A stretch of DNA of 64,000 nt from Hirsutella rhossiliensis (taxonomy: Eukaryota; Ascomycota; Sordariomycetes; Hypocreales; Ophiocordycipitaceae), in NCBI RefSeq assembly GCF_020360975.1, contig NW_025408680.1, positions 1,488,001-1,552,000 of the forward strand, written 5' to 3'. Below the pieces are notes generated by a model, which searched no databases, was not told the origin of the DNA, and saw only the letters and a list, made by a program, of their open reading frames with translations. A program made the position numbers and the translations under genes. The first letter of the stretch is position 1; every line of letters begins with the position of its first letter. Positions 49,671 through 61,195 of this stretch are shown one piece after another.

Positions 49671-50653
49671 GTTTAATCCGGCGCCACGCAGACAGCGCGA
49701 CGACGCTGCAGTGGAGTGATAAACAGGCACAGCGGACACCCACAAGCGAGGTAGGATATCATGGGAAGGCTGCACAGATGCAAATTCGGGGGACCGCAGA
49801 GTATAGGAAAGCGTTTGAAAGCGCTGAGGTAGAGTGGGAGGGTTGATGGGGGACGCCAGCTGTCGAGCAACAAGCCAAGTTGGGTCGCGTCCGCGTTTCC
49901 CCCGAGCAGAAGTATCTTTGCACGCGGGTATGGTGCAAGAGGTACTTCCTCGCCCCAGGCGAGGAGGCGCTGCCTGACTTGCATTATGTACATAGAGCGA
50001 TCCCGATACAAGCATCCGGAGGGGCCGAATATGCATGAGCAAAGCACTCTACGGAACCATGGGATAGGTACATAGTATTCTCTGCACCGTGTCAGGAGCC
50101 CCCAGAGCCTCAACTAAAGATTCGCCACGTACAGGATTACCATTTCCACGGTCCAAGGTCAAGCTCTGATGCATATCTTTTTCCATCATCGCAGGCTCTC
50201 CAGGAAAGTACAGTGCAAGCTTCATTCCTGATTCTTGGATACGAAGAACTGGGGCACTCGATTCACGGACCTGTCGCACTGTACGCCCTGTACTTTTGCT
50301 GTGCATTGCCTACAATATCTACCTAGGTATCCATAGACAGCAGGCACAAGTGCCGCCCTGAGACTATCGCGACACCAGAGAAAACGCAAAACCACACCGC
50401 CTTGACGTGTTCAACCAAGTCTGCTAACAGTAAACACAAAAGCACTCGGTTTGGCTTTGAGGCGTGTCCAGGCACCAGCAGCCAACTTGTTAACTCTATT
50501 AGTTACTTCGTACGTCCCCACTCACGTGCACCTCCACTTGGTAGATACATAGGTAAGTAGGTATCCACTACTCAGCAAGGGCATCATTTATTTATTGCAC
50601 CCTCTAGAAATGATTCAAGATGTTTTGGAGCCGTTTCTTTTTGTACCCTACGG
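49671..50653. other. Intergenic between FunK1 and the DUF6601-like gene
   Basis: Frames here are short, overlap on both strands and lack domains. It may contain the missing 5' exon of FunK1. Nothing else is supported. Confidence 0.4.
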
Positions 50654-51613
50654 TCACGACCCAGTTCTAGACAAAAACACAAAGAATGCCAAAACGATGA
50701 GCCCGGCGGCAACACGGGGTGCCGAAATATAGAGAAGATGGTGAAGCCGTAAGACGCAGACTGGAATGCGTCGTTGCTGGTGAGGGACTTGGTTGCGAGC
50801 CCGACCTGCATGGCGGTCAGGACAACAGCGATATAGACCGTCGTCCCGGCTAACCAGGCAAAATTGTCCCGAAAGAAGACGCCGTACTGATCCCAGCGAG
50901 GCGTGTAGCCACGAAGTGGAGTTCGCCAGAGACTGTATATCTTGTTCAACCGACTCAGCGAAGCTCGCCGTAGTAGAACCGCGCGTCGATGTTTGGGTAG
51001 ATGTGCTCTGTATGCAGCTCCTGGACGAACGTCCTCCAGCTGGGCCATGGAACTTCTATGGGAAGCAGATGCTTCTCCTTCGCAACTAGGAAGTCGCTCT
51101 CGTAAGAAATCAGTGCGGCGTAGGAGAGGAGGAAGCCGAGCGCACGCTGCCTAAGTCTGCTCCGCTCGCACACGTTGGTAGTGCCATGGAAACCGACGTC
51201 CTCGTCCGAGCAGTCGTGCTCTTGTCCGCAGGAGAGGTACTCGTGCCAGAAGCGCGGCTCGAGAAGGAACCGCGGGATAGGTTTGAGGAATATCCAGCTC
51301 GTCGTCCAGACGAGATGCATGTCCATCTGCTCCGTGACGATGACTTCTCGGCCGACCAGCAACTGGTGGTGCAGCGGACGCGGCGGCATGGGCCGGCCGG
51401 CGAGCCACGGCCACCCATGAATGCTGGTCAGCCGGCGCAAGTTGAGCTCCTTCTCGATGCAGGTCGTGACATGGCGAGCGGGGGCGGCCAGATCGTCGGA
51501 CTCCGTGCGGTACGACGCGGGCAAGAGCGACAGTAGCTGGTCGTTTTCGTGTCGAAACGCGTCGGCGCCATCCTTGTCCCTGTGCTCCAGAAGACGGATG
51601 GAGCATGGGGGTG
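50654..51613 (-). pseudogene. DUF6601-like integral membrane protein, two frameshifts
   Basis: The frame is open from about 51,613 (after a CTAACAG acceptor-like site, so a 5' exon is probable). It reads LLPASYRTESDDL, WLAGRPMPPRPLHHQLL, FLKPIPRFLLEPRFWHEYLS, LGFLLSYAALISYESDF and YYGELR. The continuation SRLNKIYSL is one frame over: one base appears lost at about 50,955-50,960 (CGCTGAGT where CGCCTGAGT is expected). It then has two membrane segments (WLAGTTVYIAVVLTAMQVGL, and VAAGLIVLAFFVFLS after a second shift near 50,725). The natural stop would be at 50,654-50,656. The family is a fungal membrane protein of unknown function, often near NLR or secondary-metabolism genes. Recognition is from memory of the motif pattern. 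Confidence 0.7.
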
Positions 51614-52214
51614 TCTGTTAGAGGAGCCGTTAGCTCAAACGTGACCCCAGTGAGACGGACACTACAAGGGCATTACTTGAATCCACTGCCATCCTATTCC
51701 GTCTCCGTTACGAGTCGTCAGCCATCGCGAAAGCTCTAACAACCCAATATTAAAAATAAATGATACAATGCTATCTGTGGCAGATTGGACACGATGTGTT
51801 TGGAAGATATATCACGGCGCCGCCGCTCGCTTTTGGCAGGATCATAGGCGGTATGCGCACTCTTGTGTCGCATGAACATGCAGGAAGGATGATTGGTTGC
51901 GGGAGCCTGTGTTGAAGCACCGTGGCGCATTACCACGGAAGAAAAGCAGCAGCGGCTTTTCAGCTCGATGCTGCATCTCGCTCGAAAAGGAAATCTCACC
52001 GCTTCAAGCTGGTCTGTCCCCGCGATTTGACCGAGCCGAGCTGCCCCCTCGTATTCTGTCTGAGCGAAGACCTTGCTCAAATGGCGGTCTTTCGACTTGA
52101 GTTACGTGTCCGTCGTTCATATCCCAGCGTTCCTGTCCCCCGCTACCGCTTAACGTGATAGCAGCGACAGCCCCACGCATCTACGCAAATCCCACAGACC
52201 TCTCCGTGGTACGG
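51614..52214. other. Divergent promoter region between DUF6601-like gene and NACHT-NLR
   Basis: About 600 bp separate two genes transcribed away from each other, so control elements may be shared. It may also hold the first exon of the DUF6601-like gene. CT-rich patches occur near 51,690-51,720 and 52,100-52,145. No motif can be assigned. Confidence 0.4.
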
Positions 52215-55200
52215 ATGGATTGGGTGCGATCCGGACTAGTCCTTCTAGCTGGCGTCGCCGGTGCCATATACCTTTGGTTGGCGAAAAATAAGGAAAATAC
52301 GCGACCGCAGCCTGCAGTCGGGCAGGGGCATTCCACTAGCGAGTCGTCGCCAGAGAGGAAAAAGGTTTGTGGACTCGACGCTTGACGTAGCGGCATATTC
52401 ATCCCGCGTAGGATCGTCCCCGACCGCCTCTCGAGATATTGTATCCTGGGCCGACCGACTTCAGCAACGACGATACTGAAATTGAGTAGGTCCTCGAATT
52501 ATTTCAAGGGAATGTCGATCTAACCAGCGCAGCATCGTTGCCGTACATGGCCTCGGGTCAAACGTTGACTGGTCCTGGACATGGAAGGACGACGAAAAGT
52601 GTATCAACTGGCTTCGAGACCCCGGCATGCTGCCTGCGAAGGTGCCCAAATCGAGGATTATCGCGTACAACTACGAGTCGAGATGGCATGCGGACGCGCC
52701 GAAGACGCGCCTCCAGCTCTGCGGAGAGGAGCTCGTGCATAGCCTACACTTGTTTCGCGACGGCGCCCCTGACCGGCCGATTGTATTCGTCGGCCATAGC
52801 CTAGGTGGAAATGTCATCGTACATGTGAGCTGCTGTGCATACTCTTGCTATGCTCTTGGCTAATCTCGACGTCGTAGGCCCTCCTGCACGCCCGCGACGA
52901 GGAGAATTACAAGCACTTGCCGATGGCGACTGTCGGTCTAGTCTTTCTGGGCACTCCTTTTCGGGGCACGAAGTGGCAACCCTTCGTCGATTCCCTCGCG
53001 CAGCTTATGGGATCAGCAGGCTCGCACCGCGGTATCACCAGGGAGCTCGGTTTCGACGGGCCTGAGCTATTGGACAGGTTGCATCGCTTCTGCCGGCTGC
53101 GCAATAGTCTGTCCACACCCGTCTCCTGTTTCAGCGAACTCTACGAAACGGACTACGGGCGACGGCTTGGGGTTAGCGGAGTGGCAAAGGGAATGGTACG
53201 TAGGAGCCGTCCACGCCAGCGCCTGTACTCACATCCTTAGATCGTGGAAGAGGCGTCCGCTTGCATCCCAGGCCTTGACAGATATGCCCTCCAGACGGAT
53301 CACCTGAAGATAAATAAATATCAAGGCCCAACCGACCGCTCATTCGAGAGGGTCTCAGCTGTGATCTCCGAAATGTGCCGTGGTGCGAAGGATGTCGTTC
53401 GACGTCGGCATGATCGTGTGTGTTCTCGTTCCTTTGACTCATGCTCCTCGCTAACCCTGTTGATAGCAAGGGAAATCGTTACCGATAATAGAAGTAAGTC
53501 CCGTCATTGGCTATATTCGCTTATCCTTTCTGACAGACCTCCAAGGCGCATTGAAGCACAAGCCTGAGGCCGAAACCTGTCTCGTTGACCTCTTCGTGAC
53601 CGACCCGCTCGAGGACAAAATGAACTTGAAGCGCAAGAAAGGAGACCGCGCTCGCGGCACTTGCGAGTGGATACTCGGCACAGAAGCTCTCACTGCTTGG
53701 CTTGGCCCCAGTCAGACGGAGCTCACGGAGAGCCAGGCGACCAATGTTCTGTGGCTCCGTGGGTACCCGGGGACGGGAAAATCCACCATGGCTATATTCC
53801 TCACCGAGGCGCTGTCGGCGGCTTTCTCTGCCACATACGGGAAAACCTTGGCTTACTTTTTCTGCGACTCCGGCTTCGGGACGCGGAAGACGGCCACGTC
53901 AGTCGTCAGAGGGCTTCTCCTCCAACTCGTCCAGCAACACCCGCAGCTTCTCGACTATGTCTTGCCAAAGTACAACGAGCGCAGGGCGAAGCTGTTCGAA
54001 TCGTTCGACGCTCTCTGGACAATATTCATGGCCGCGGCGGCGGACCAGCACACCGGTCAAAAATACTGTATCATTGACGCCTTGGATGAATGTGATCAAG
54101 AATCGCAAAAGATCCTGTTGCGACAGTTACAAGAAACCTTTCAGAGCCAGCATGCCCCGTCAAACCTCCGGATATTGATCACCAGTCGGCCGTATCCCGA
54201 GATCCGCGAATACTTGGAAATATTTGCCAATGAGGACTTGGCTTCCTTCCCCGAGGCAAAGCAAGATATTGATCGATGTATCCAGGAAAGAGTGGCAAAT
54301 TTGGCCGAGAGGAAACGCTATACAGACAAGGTTAAAGGACGAGTCGGCGACATCCTCAGAGACAAGGCTGACGGAACTTTTCTCTGGGTTGGCTTAGCCT
54401 GCAACGAGCTCGAGGATGTCCCTTCGAAGGACGCTATCCCAGTCTTAGAGGGGATGCCCAAAGGGCTTCATTCGCTCTACAAGAGGCTTCTCCATACAGC
54501 CCTTGAACGGGACACGGCCAAAGCCGATGATGTCCGACTAATCCTGAGCTTCGTTGCTGTGTGTCTGCGTCCATTAAGCGTCTTGGAACTCTCTGAAGCT
54601 TGCCAACTACACATGAACGAAGACGACGCAGAGACCCGAGCCCAGTTCACGCGAGAGCACGTCGAGTCTTGTCGCCTGATGGTCATCATCCAAGATGAAA
54701 AAGTGCTCTTGTTGCATCAGTCGGTGAAGGACTTTTTAGCCGAGGCTGGGGCCGATCATTTCATCAACGAGCTCAAGGCACATGCTCGCCTTGCCCATCG
54801 CTGTGTTGATCTTCTGATCAAGGAATTCCGTGATAAGAAGCAATCACCTACCCACTTCTCAGAGTATGCAACCGAGGAATGGGCCAATCATGCGCGCAAG
54901 GCGCAGTCAAGATTCGAGGTCAAGTCTTCGCAAGCGGACTTCTTCGAAACTAATTCTCTGTCTCGGGAGCACTGGCTAAGTTCATATCGTCGCAGCCTTC
55001 CCAAGTGGATGGAACCGATTCCACCGCAATTCTCCATTTTTCATGTGGCTGCAAAGTGGGGGGTTCCCGCTCTAGCGGACTATGCCTCTCGCTCAGATGA
55101 TCAACATGATGGGGCAAGGGAGATAGTCTGTCCTGTTGATTGCGTCGATGCCTCTGGCGTAACACCACTCGAGTGCGCTACTATGTCGGAATATCCAAGT

Positions 55201-56898
55201 GCTGTTTCTGTCCTGCTGGATCTGGGAGGGACAGTAACCGCGCGAGTGACACAGACTGCGGCAGGAAATCTTGGGAATGGCAAGGAAGTGATGACGCTCC
55301 TTCTCGACCGTCGGGGAGACCAGATCACCATCACGGACGAGGTGGTCAAGGCTGCGGCGGGAAATTTCAGGAATGGCAAGGAAGTGATGGCGCTGCTTCT
55401 CGACCGGCGAGGAGACCAGATCACCATCACGGACGGGGTGGTCAAGGCTGCAGCAGGAAACGAAGATGAAGGCAAGGAAGTGATGGCGCTCCTTCTCGAC
55501 CGGCGGGGAGACCAGATCACCATCACGGACGAGGTGGTCAAGGCTGCGGCGGGAAATTCTTGGAATGGCAAGGAAGTGATGGCGCTGCTTCTCGACCAGC
55601 GAGGAGACCAGATCACCATCACGGACGAGGTGGTCAAGGCTGCGGCGGGAAATTCTGGGAATGGCAAGGAAGTGATGGCGCTCCTTCTCGACCGGCGAGG
55701 AGACCAGATCACCATCACGGACGAAGTAGTGAAGGCTGCGGCAGGAAATTTCGGGAATGGCAAGGAAGTGATGGCGCTCCTTCTCGACCGGCGGGGAGAC
55801 CAGATCACCATCACGGACGAGGTGGTCAAGGCTGCGGCGGGAAATTTCAGGAATGGCAAGGAAGTGATGGCGCTGCTTCTCAACCGGCGAGGAGATCAGA
55901 TCACCATCACGGACGAGGTGGTCAAGGCTGCGGCGGGAAATTCTGGGAATGGCAAGGAAGTGATGACGCTCCTTCTCGACCGGCGGGGAGACCAGATCAC
56001 CATCACGGACGAAGTAGTGAAGGCTGCGGCAGGAAACGAAGATGAAGGCAAGAAAGTGATGGCGCTCATTCTCGACCGTCGGGGAGACCAGATCACCATC
56101 ACGGACGAGGTGGTCAAGGCTGCGGCGGGAAATTCAAGGAATGGCAGGGAAGTAATAGCGCTCCTTCTCGACCGGCAAAGAGACCAGATCACCATCACGG
56201 ACGAGGTGGTCAAGGCTGCGGCGGGAAATTCTGGGAATGGCAAGGAAGTGATGGCGCTCCTTCTCGACCGGCGGGGAGACCAGATCACCATCACGGACGA
56301 GGTGGTCAAGGCTGCGGCAGGAAACGAAGATGAAGGCAAGAAAGTGATGGCGCTCATTCTCGACCAGCGAGGAGACCAGATCACCATCACGGACGAGGTG
56401 GTCAAGGCTGCGGCGGGAAATTCTGGGAATGGCAAGGAAGTGATGGCGCTCCTTCTCGACCGGCGGGGAGACCAGATCACCATCACGGACGAGGTGGTCA
56501 AGGCTGCGGCGGAATGGCAAGGAAGTGATGGCGCTGCTTCTCGACCAGCGAGGAGACCAGATCACCATCACGGACGAGGTGGTCAAGGCTGCGGCGGGAA
56601 ATTCTGGGAATGGCAAGGAAGTGATGGCGCTCCTTCTCGACCGGCGAGGAGACCAGATCACCATCACGGACGAAGTAGTGAAGGCTGCGGCAGGAAATTT
56701 CGGGAATGGCAAGGAAGTGATGGCGCTCCTTCTCGACCGGCGGGGAGACCAGATCACCATCACGGACGAGGTGGTCAAGGCTGCGGCGGGAAATTTCAGG
56801 AATGGCAAGGAAGTGATGGCGCTGCTTCTCAACCGGCGAGGAGATCAGATCACCATCACGGACGAGGTGGTCAAGGCTGCGGCAGGAAACGAAGATGA
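52215..56898 (+). CDS. NLR-type receptor: TM anchor, SesB alpha/beta-hydrolase, NACHT, 32-residue repeats (shifted C-terminus)
   Basis: Seven exons join in phase: 52,215-52,364, 52,412-52,485, 52,533-52,824, 52,878-53,195, 53,241-53,415, 53,468-53,494, and 53,537 onward. Introns are 42-53 nt with GT-AG ends. The first ATG begins DWVRSGLVLLAGVAGAIYLW, a membrane anchor. The hydrolase (about residues 70-330) has IVAVHGLGSN, FVGHSLGGN (Ser nucleophile elbow) and VFLGTPFRG. The NACHT domain has Walker A GYPGTGKST (residues 421-429), Walker B CIIDALDECD and LRILITSRP. Then come 18 repeats of 32 residues. No break is visible until an 11-nt loss at about 56,512 shifts the frame, giving a product of about 1,465 residues that ends at 56,898 with a His/Arg-rich tail. 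Proposed role: membrane-anchored non-self sensor with a lipase/esterase effector, by analogy with SesB-NLRs. Confidence 0.85.
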
Positions 56899-56975
56899 AG
56901 GCAAGGAAGTGATGGCGCTCATTCTAGACCAGCGAGGAGACCAGATCACCATCACGGACGAGGTGGCGGAGGCCG
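55260..56975 (+). repeat. Array of 18 near-identical 96-bp units (32-residue repeat)
   Basis: Each unit encodes GN, three variable residues, then GKEVMALLLD and GDQITITDEVVKAAA. Variable cores are SGN, FGN, FRN, SWN, SRN or EDE. This repeat is familiar from fungal NACHT proteins and is probably a degenerate ankyrin-like helix pair. Two blocks are almost identical: about 55,562-55,930 and 56,511-56,880, offset by 949 bp, which is ten units minus 11 bp. The alternate +1 frame is open through all units except the EDE type. Confidence 0.9.
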
Positions 56976-57436
56976 CGGCAACATGTGGTCAGCACGGAGT
57001 TCTCAACCTCTTATCTCAGAATGGTCTCGTCTCCGTTCGAGAGGAATGGCGTTGTATTGCAAACTTTTACAACGCCGCAACAGCAGGTGATGTTTCCCGT
57101 ATCGAGCAGCTCCTCTGTACAGGAACTATGCCAGATACAAGAAATATCAGGGCGCAAACCCCTTTATGGATTGCGGCGAGGAATGGACACGATACGGTCG
57201 TCAATGTTCTGGTGCAAAGGACAGACGTGGACGTCAACTCAAGGTCAATTACCGGGAGATCACCTCTGTTCTGGCCATCTTGGTGTGGTATGGAACGAAT
57301 TGTGACTATCCTGATAGACGCTGGTGCGGATCCGCACCTCGTGGATGAGAATGGAGACACAGCAGTCACTGTGGCAAGACGGAAAGGGCATGAGAAAGTC
57401 GCCAAGATACTTGAACGGTCTGGAGAGCTAGCTTGA
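56513..57436 (+). pseudogene. Orphaned C-terminus of the NACHT-NLR: last repeats and ankyrin repeats
   Basis: Downstream of the 11-nt loss the original frame continues open to 57,436. It holds the last five 32-residue units, a linker (TCGQHGVLNLLSQNG) and three to four ankyrin repeats (NAATAGDVSRIEQLL, TPLWIAARNGHDTVVNVL, DENGDTAVTVARRKGHEKVA), ending TGA. It has no start of its own. It would be the C-terminal sensor end of the NLR if the frame were continuous. Confidence 0.8.
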
Positions 57437-59112
57437 ATTCGACACAAGAAGTACTGGTAACTGTCGGAGAGACCGATACGAAAAATGCATAGTGTAGGGG
57501 TTATGATGTGAGTGTATTGTGAAGTGTGTCGATGTGTGTCTGTGTCGCGGGCTGTACCCAGTATGGTGGACTACGGTGAAGGAAATAGACAACAAGCATG
57601 AAAGGGTTTTCTGCCTTGATGCACGGGGGGTCGACGGACCAGAGCCTGTCCACGTCGAAGATGAGATTCTCTCCCGATTCACATGCTCGGCTTCGCAAGT
57701 AGCCGTAAAGCCCGCTCGAGGCCAATCTCATGGGACGGTGTACGCGGAGGGGCTGACGGGAAGTCACCGCGAAGATCCGTTCAATTCTCGAGGCCATGCC
57801 TGTTTGTCTTTCGACAACTTATTCTCCAGATTGGTGGTCCGTCTTCGACTATGGGTAGTGTACACAGTCAACTGGCCAGTTGAGAGAGCGGTCGAGTAGT
57901 GGACTGTGGCCAAGGCTTCTCAGCAAGTCCCGACGGGACGAAGAGAAGGGGACAAGGGAAGTAACTCGCCTGTGCACAGCACATGCAGAGGCCCCCAAAA
58001 GGTTGGAAGTTGCGATCACCGCGTAGTACGGTCGACTTCCAAAATATCTTTCGAAGCGGCCACGAAAGGCCAAGCTCCAAGAGTGCTCTAAGCAGAAGGG
58101 GAAAACCCCTCGTCTCCATGTCCTCTGGCTGTGACACTGTCATGTGTGGTGTGGGTGGCGATGGCAACCTGCTTTTTGTATACCTAATACAGCTTGATTT
58201 ACGATAAACGATTGTGACAGTAACATCTCTCGTACTTAAAAAGGCACCGCTCTGTTTGCAATTCGAGGTGATTTGACAACAACCCTGCTCGAACATATCT
58301 ATATAAACCGTTCATTCTCCCCTAGTCCGACGCGGGGGAGGGGAGTCCCGCCTTGTGGACCTCCGGCGGGATGGCCTGCGTCGTCGAAAAGACTCTTTGT
58401 GTCTATCGTATGTATGATCTCGGCGTTGTGTCCGTTCTTGGTCTTGCCGGCGGTAGCTCGCCGTTTCAACTCTGTCGAGTCTGACTATATGTTATAGCAT
58501 GATCCGGATGACGGCAAGAGTAGTGTGGCTTACAATTTCGTGACAGCGTAAGCACAAGCGAGCGCTGCTGATAGCTTGAAGAATGCCATTTCTCAAGGAA
58601 GACACAAGAAGACGTGGGTTTATAGAGATTTAGCAACAATCTGGCGTAGAGAAGCTTTTTAATAGCCGAAAAATATTATGTTGAGATTAATTTTAACGTC
58701 TTTATATTTTTATTTAAAGTCTCTTAAATTGAGTCAAAAAAAACTTCTCATATAGTGTTTGCGGCTCGGGACATCTGCTGCCTTAATCCAGCCGAGGTCT
58801 GCGTACTACTAATGGAACCACACAGTATATGGAAATAACGTATGCGTACTTGCAGGGACTCTGGAGCATTGGAAAGGGGCTATAGAACACTTACCCCGCG
58901 CTCGTTTGAGAGGCAGTAGTGGGAGCTCAGTGTCGTACTTGTTCATATTGAGGATTAGTGAAAGAACGGAAGAGGAAGGTTTTGCTGCCGCAGACCTACT
59001 ACAAGGCTCACGAGAGTACATATAACATACACAGTCCACTTAGAGTTAAAAGAATAATATACATAAATCCTTATTGCACAAAGTCATTGACTGTCGCTGG
59101 TGCTTTCGCCTG
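57437..59112. other. Intergenic, with an AT-rich patch
   Basis: No gene with recognisable content; the frames at 57,519-57,899 and 57,868-58,296 overlap on opposite strands and lack domains. A markedly AT-rich stretch with T and A runs lies at about 58,650-58,770 and may be a small AT-rich repeat relic. Confidence 0.4.
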
Positions 59113-59726
59113 CTACCCCGCGCGAGATGATTGCATATCAATATCTTCGACACCTTCACCCCCAAGGGAAAGGAGTACAAACGACTTCATAAGCTCCTTC
59201 AGGCTCGTCTTGAGGCTGTGCAGCTCCCTCATCATGTCTTCAGCGGTTTGTGATCGCTTGAGTACCTCACTGATCCCGTCTTGCACGTACCCAACTCGCA
59301 TGTTTCCCGTCGAAACGGCAAGCTCCAGGGCGTCTAGGCGAGACGATATGTTATTCAACAACCTAAGCCATGTCAATAAGCTGCTATTAAATCATAATAT
59401 GTTGCCGAAACTCACCATTTTGTGTCATCGTTAGTAGACTTCCCGTACTGGAAGGGCGAATCATATACCGACAAATTGCGGTTATCAGGAAATAGCACGT
59501 CGTTCTGAGAATGAAGGCCGCTGAAGTCGAACCACGAGGCTTGGGGGTCCAAAGCCAACTGGCCAAGTGCTGCGGGTTCCGAAGACGTTGTAGACGGGGA
59601 GCTTGAGGCAACGGTGGAGGTATCATTATCTAGCTGGGGAACCTCCGCTACTGGACTGCTCTTACGCCGATCGGCAGCTTGTGAATCGCCCCGGAGGTCG
59701 TTTGTGCCACAAGAAAAGTAATCCAT
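59113..59726 (-). CDS. Two-exon coiled-coil protein, function unknown
   Basis: Exon 1 (59,726-59,416) begins ATG, MDYFSCGTNDLRGD, and is Ser/Thr/Asp-rich. A 53-nt intron (59,415-59,363, GTGAGT donor, GCTTAG acceptor, TTGAC branch-like site) joins it in phase through a split Trp codon to exon 2 (59,362-59,113). Exon 2 encodes LLNNISSRLDALELAV and a heptad pattern to LKTSLKELMKSFVLL, so a C-terminal coiled coil. The product is about 187 residues. No known domain; dimerisation through the coiled coil is likely. The clean splice supports a real gene. Confidence 0.6.
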
Positions 59727-60808
59727 GATGGAAGGGCTCGTGTGTGGATGCGCTCAATGAAGTTGGGTGGTGAAAGTTGTTAAAGAATGCGGCAACAAAG
59801 TCTTAATAAGGCTGCCAACTCTCAAATAAAAGCGAAAGGGGGGATTTGGAGGACAAGAATGAAAGAGGAATAGCTATAAGCGCCGACGGGTGGTTAAATC
59901 TAGTGTACTTCTTCGCAACTTAGCTGGGCCATGACGGGATGCAGCGCTTGTCTGGAGTACAAAAACGACAGATTGGACCTGTTGACCATGCAGGATGTCA
60001 TACTACATCCACCTGCGAGACACAAGCAGGCAGCAAAGAAATGATGCGAGTTAATCGGTTGATCTCCTTAGCCGCGAGTCTACTTTGGCAGGCCAAGGCC
60101 TTCCATACCATATGCCTTACATCTCCTCTCACCACCCTTAAGGCGGGGCAGTCTGAGCTATCAACTGTGTTGGTCCTCTCCTCGCCACTACGTCGTGCTG
60201 ACGCCTAGTGTAGCTCTGGCCATCCGCTATATAGATATGTGTGCTGGCCATCTTCCTAAGCAGTCGAGAACAGCCCTCAAATTTGGTGCACGGCTGCTAA
60301 TAACGCTCGGATTGATTTGGGCCCAAGAGCCCAATAGAACGGGGACAAATGGGGATCGCCGGAGTCGCGTCCCTTTCTTTGGAAAGTGAACCATTGACTC
60401 TTTAATCGGACACCTGTGGACTTTAAACTTGGACTACGCTAGATGCAATGCTACAGAAGCAGAGGCCGTTGGTCACGTTAGGTTGTCACCCATAATATAC
60501 ATCCTACATACAGAGGAAACGAGCGCATGGCTGCCTAACATTCCTAATATGGGGGGTTGCCCGTGCCGTTCGACTAGCAAATCACCGCCTCTCAAAGTCC
60601 GGAAGGCGGCGCGGCGGCCCCCACATCCTCCGGAGGTAGTGGGGCACATTGACCCACAAATTCGGAGGTTCATTCGGTAGGGGCGGTCGGGGCTGGGCTC
60701 TGTACTGGCTCTTGCCCGTAGGTCGGTAGGCGACATCTGTGGGATAGTGATGCATGAGGCGCGTATCTGACGAATGATAGATTCCTCCATCGTACGATGT
60801 CCCTAGAT
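59727..60808. other. Intergenic
   Basis: Short frames on both strands without domains or splice support; probably non-coding. It includes the upstream region of the coiled-coil gene at 59,726. Confidence 0.4.
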
Positions 60809-61195
60809 TTAGACTGAAGCGTGCTCGATGGCCATCTTTGGGGAATTGGGGCTAGCTACCCCGGGTGGGCAAAGAGCTCCAGCTACATGGCTCATATAGC
60901 TACCTTCTTCGCCTGCGTACCAGTCGGCAATTCTAGCTCTGATACAGACCTTTCGAAGAGCCCCCTCCTCGTGAGGTGGAAATGCCTTTGTTAAGAACAC
61001 AGGTAGGAGCGGCCTAGATGCGGCTACAATGTGGACGCCTGCATGTTCTTGCATACATAAGGAGTGTAGGGCTGCATCTACAGCCGTGACGTGATGGGCT
61101 AGACTCTGCGGGAAAAGTGGGCTGTGCGTCAATGCTACTTCGTATCTGCGACTTGCTCGTAGCGTTCCCTGAAGGAGATAGTATAAGCGAGTCAC
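60809..61195 (-). CDS. Possible small protein, unknown
   Basis: A 128-codon ATG-started frame (MTRLYYLLQGTL...) in sequence with no competing long frame. Composition is ordinary; no signal peptide, membrane segment or domain is evident. It could be chance. It stands alone, with about 570 bp of empty sequence to the next gene. Confidence 0.25.
   Translation of the reverse strand: MTRLYYLLQGTLRASRRYEVALTHSPLFPQSLAHHVTAVDAALHSLCMQEHAGVHIVAASRPLLPVFLTKAFPPHEEGALRKVCIRARIADWYAGEEGSYMSHVAGALCPPGVASPNSPKMAIEHASV

Noticed and set aside
55101..56832. Minus-strand and alternate-frame ORFs in the NACHT-NLR repeat array
   Set aside because: Shadows of the 96-bp repeat; they have no start context, domain or continuation outside the array.
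41664..57436. Prion-forming (HET-s/sigma/PP-type) amyloid motif partner gene next to the NLRs
   Set aside because: Both NLRs have an enzymatic SesB N-terminus, and no short amyloid-motif repeat was seen in adjacent ORFs.
57519..58296. Open frames of 126 and 142 codons on opposite strands
   Set aside because: They overlap each other, have no domain and no convincing splice partners.
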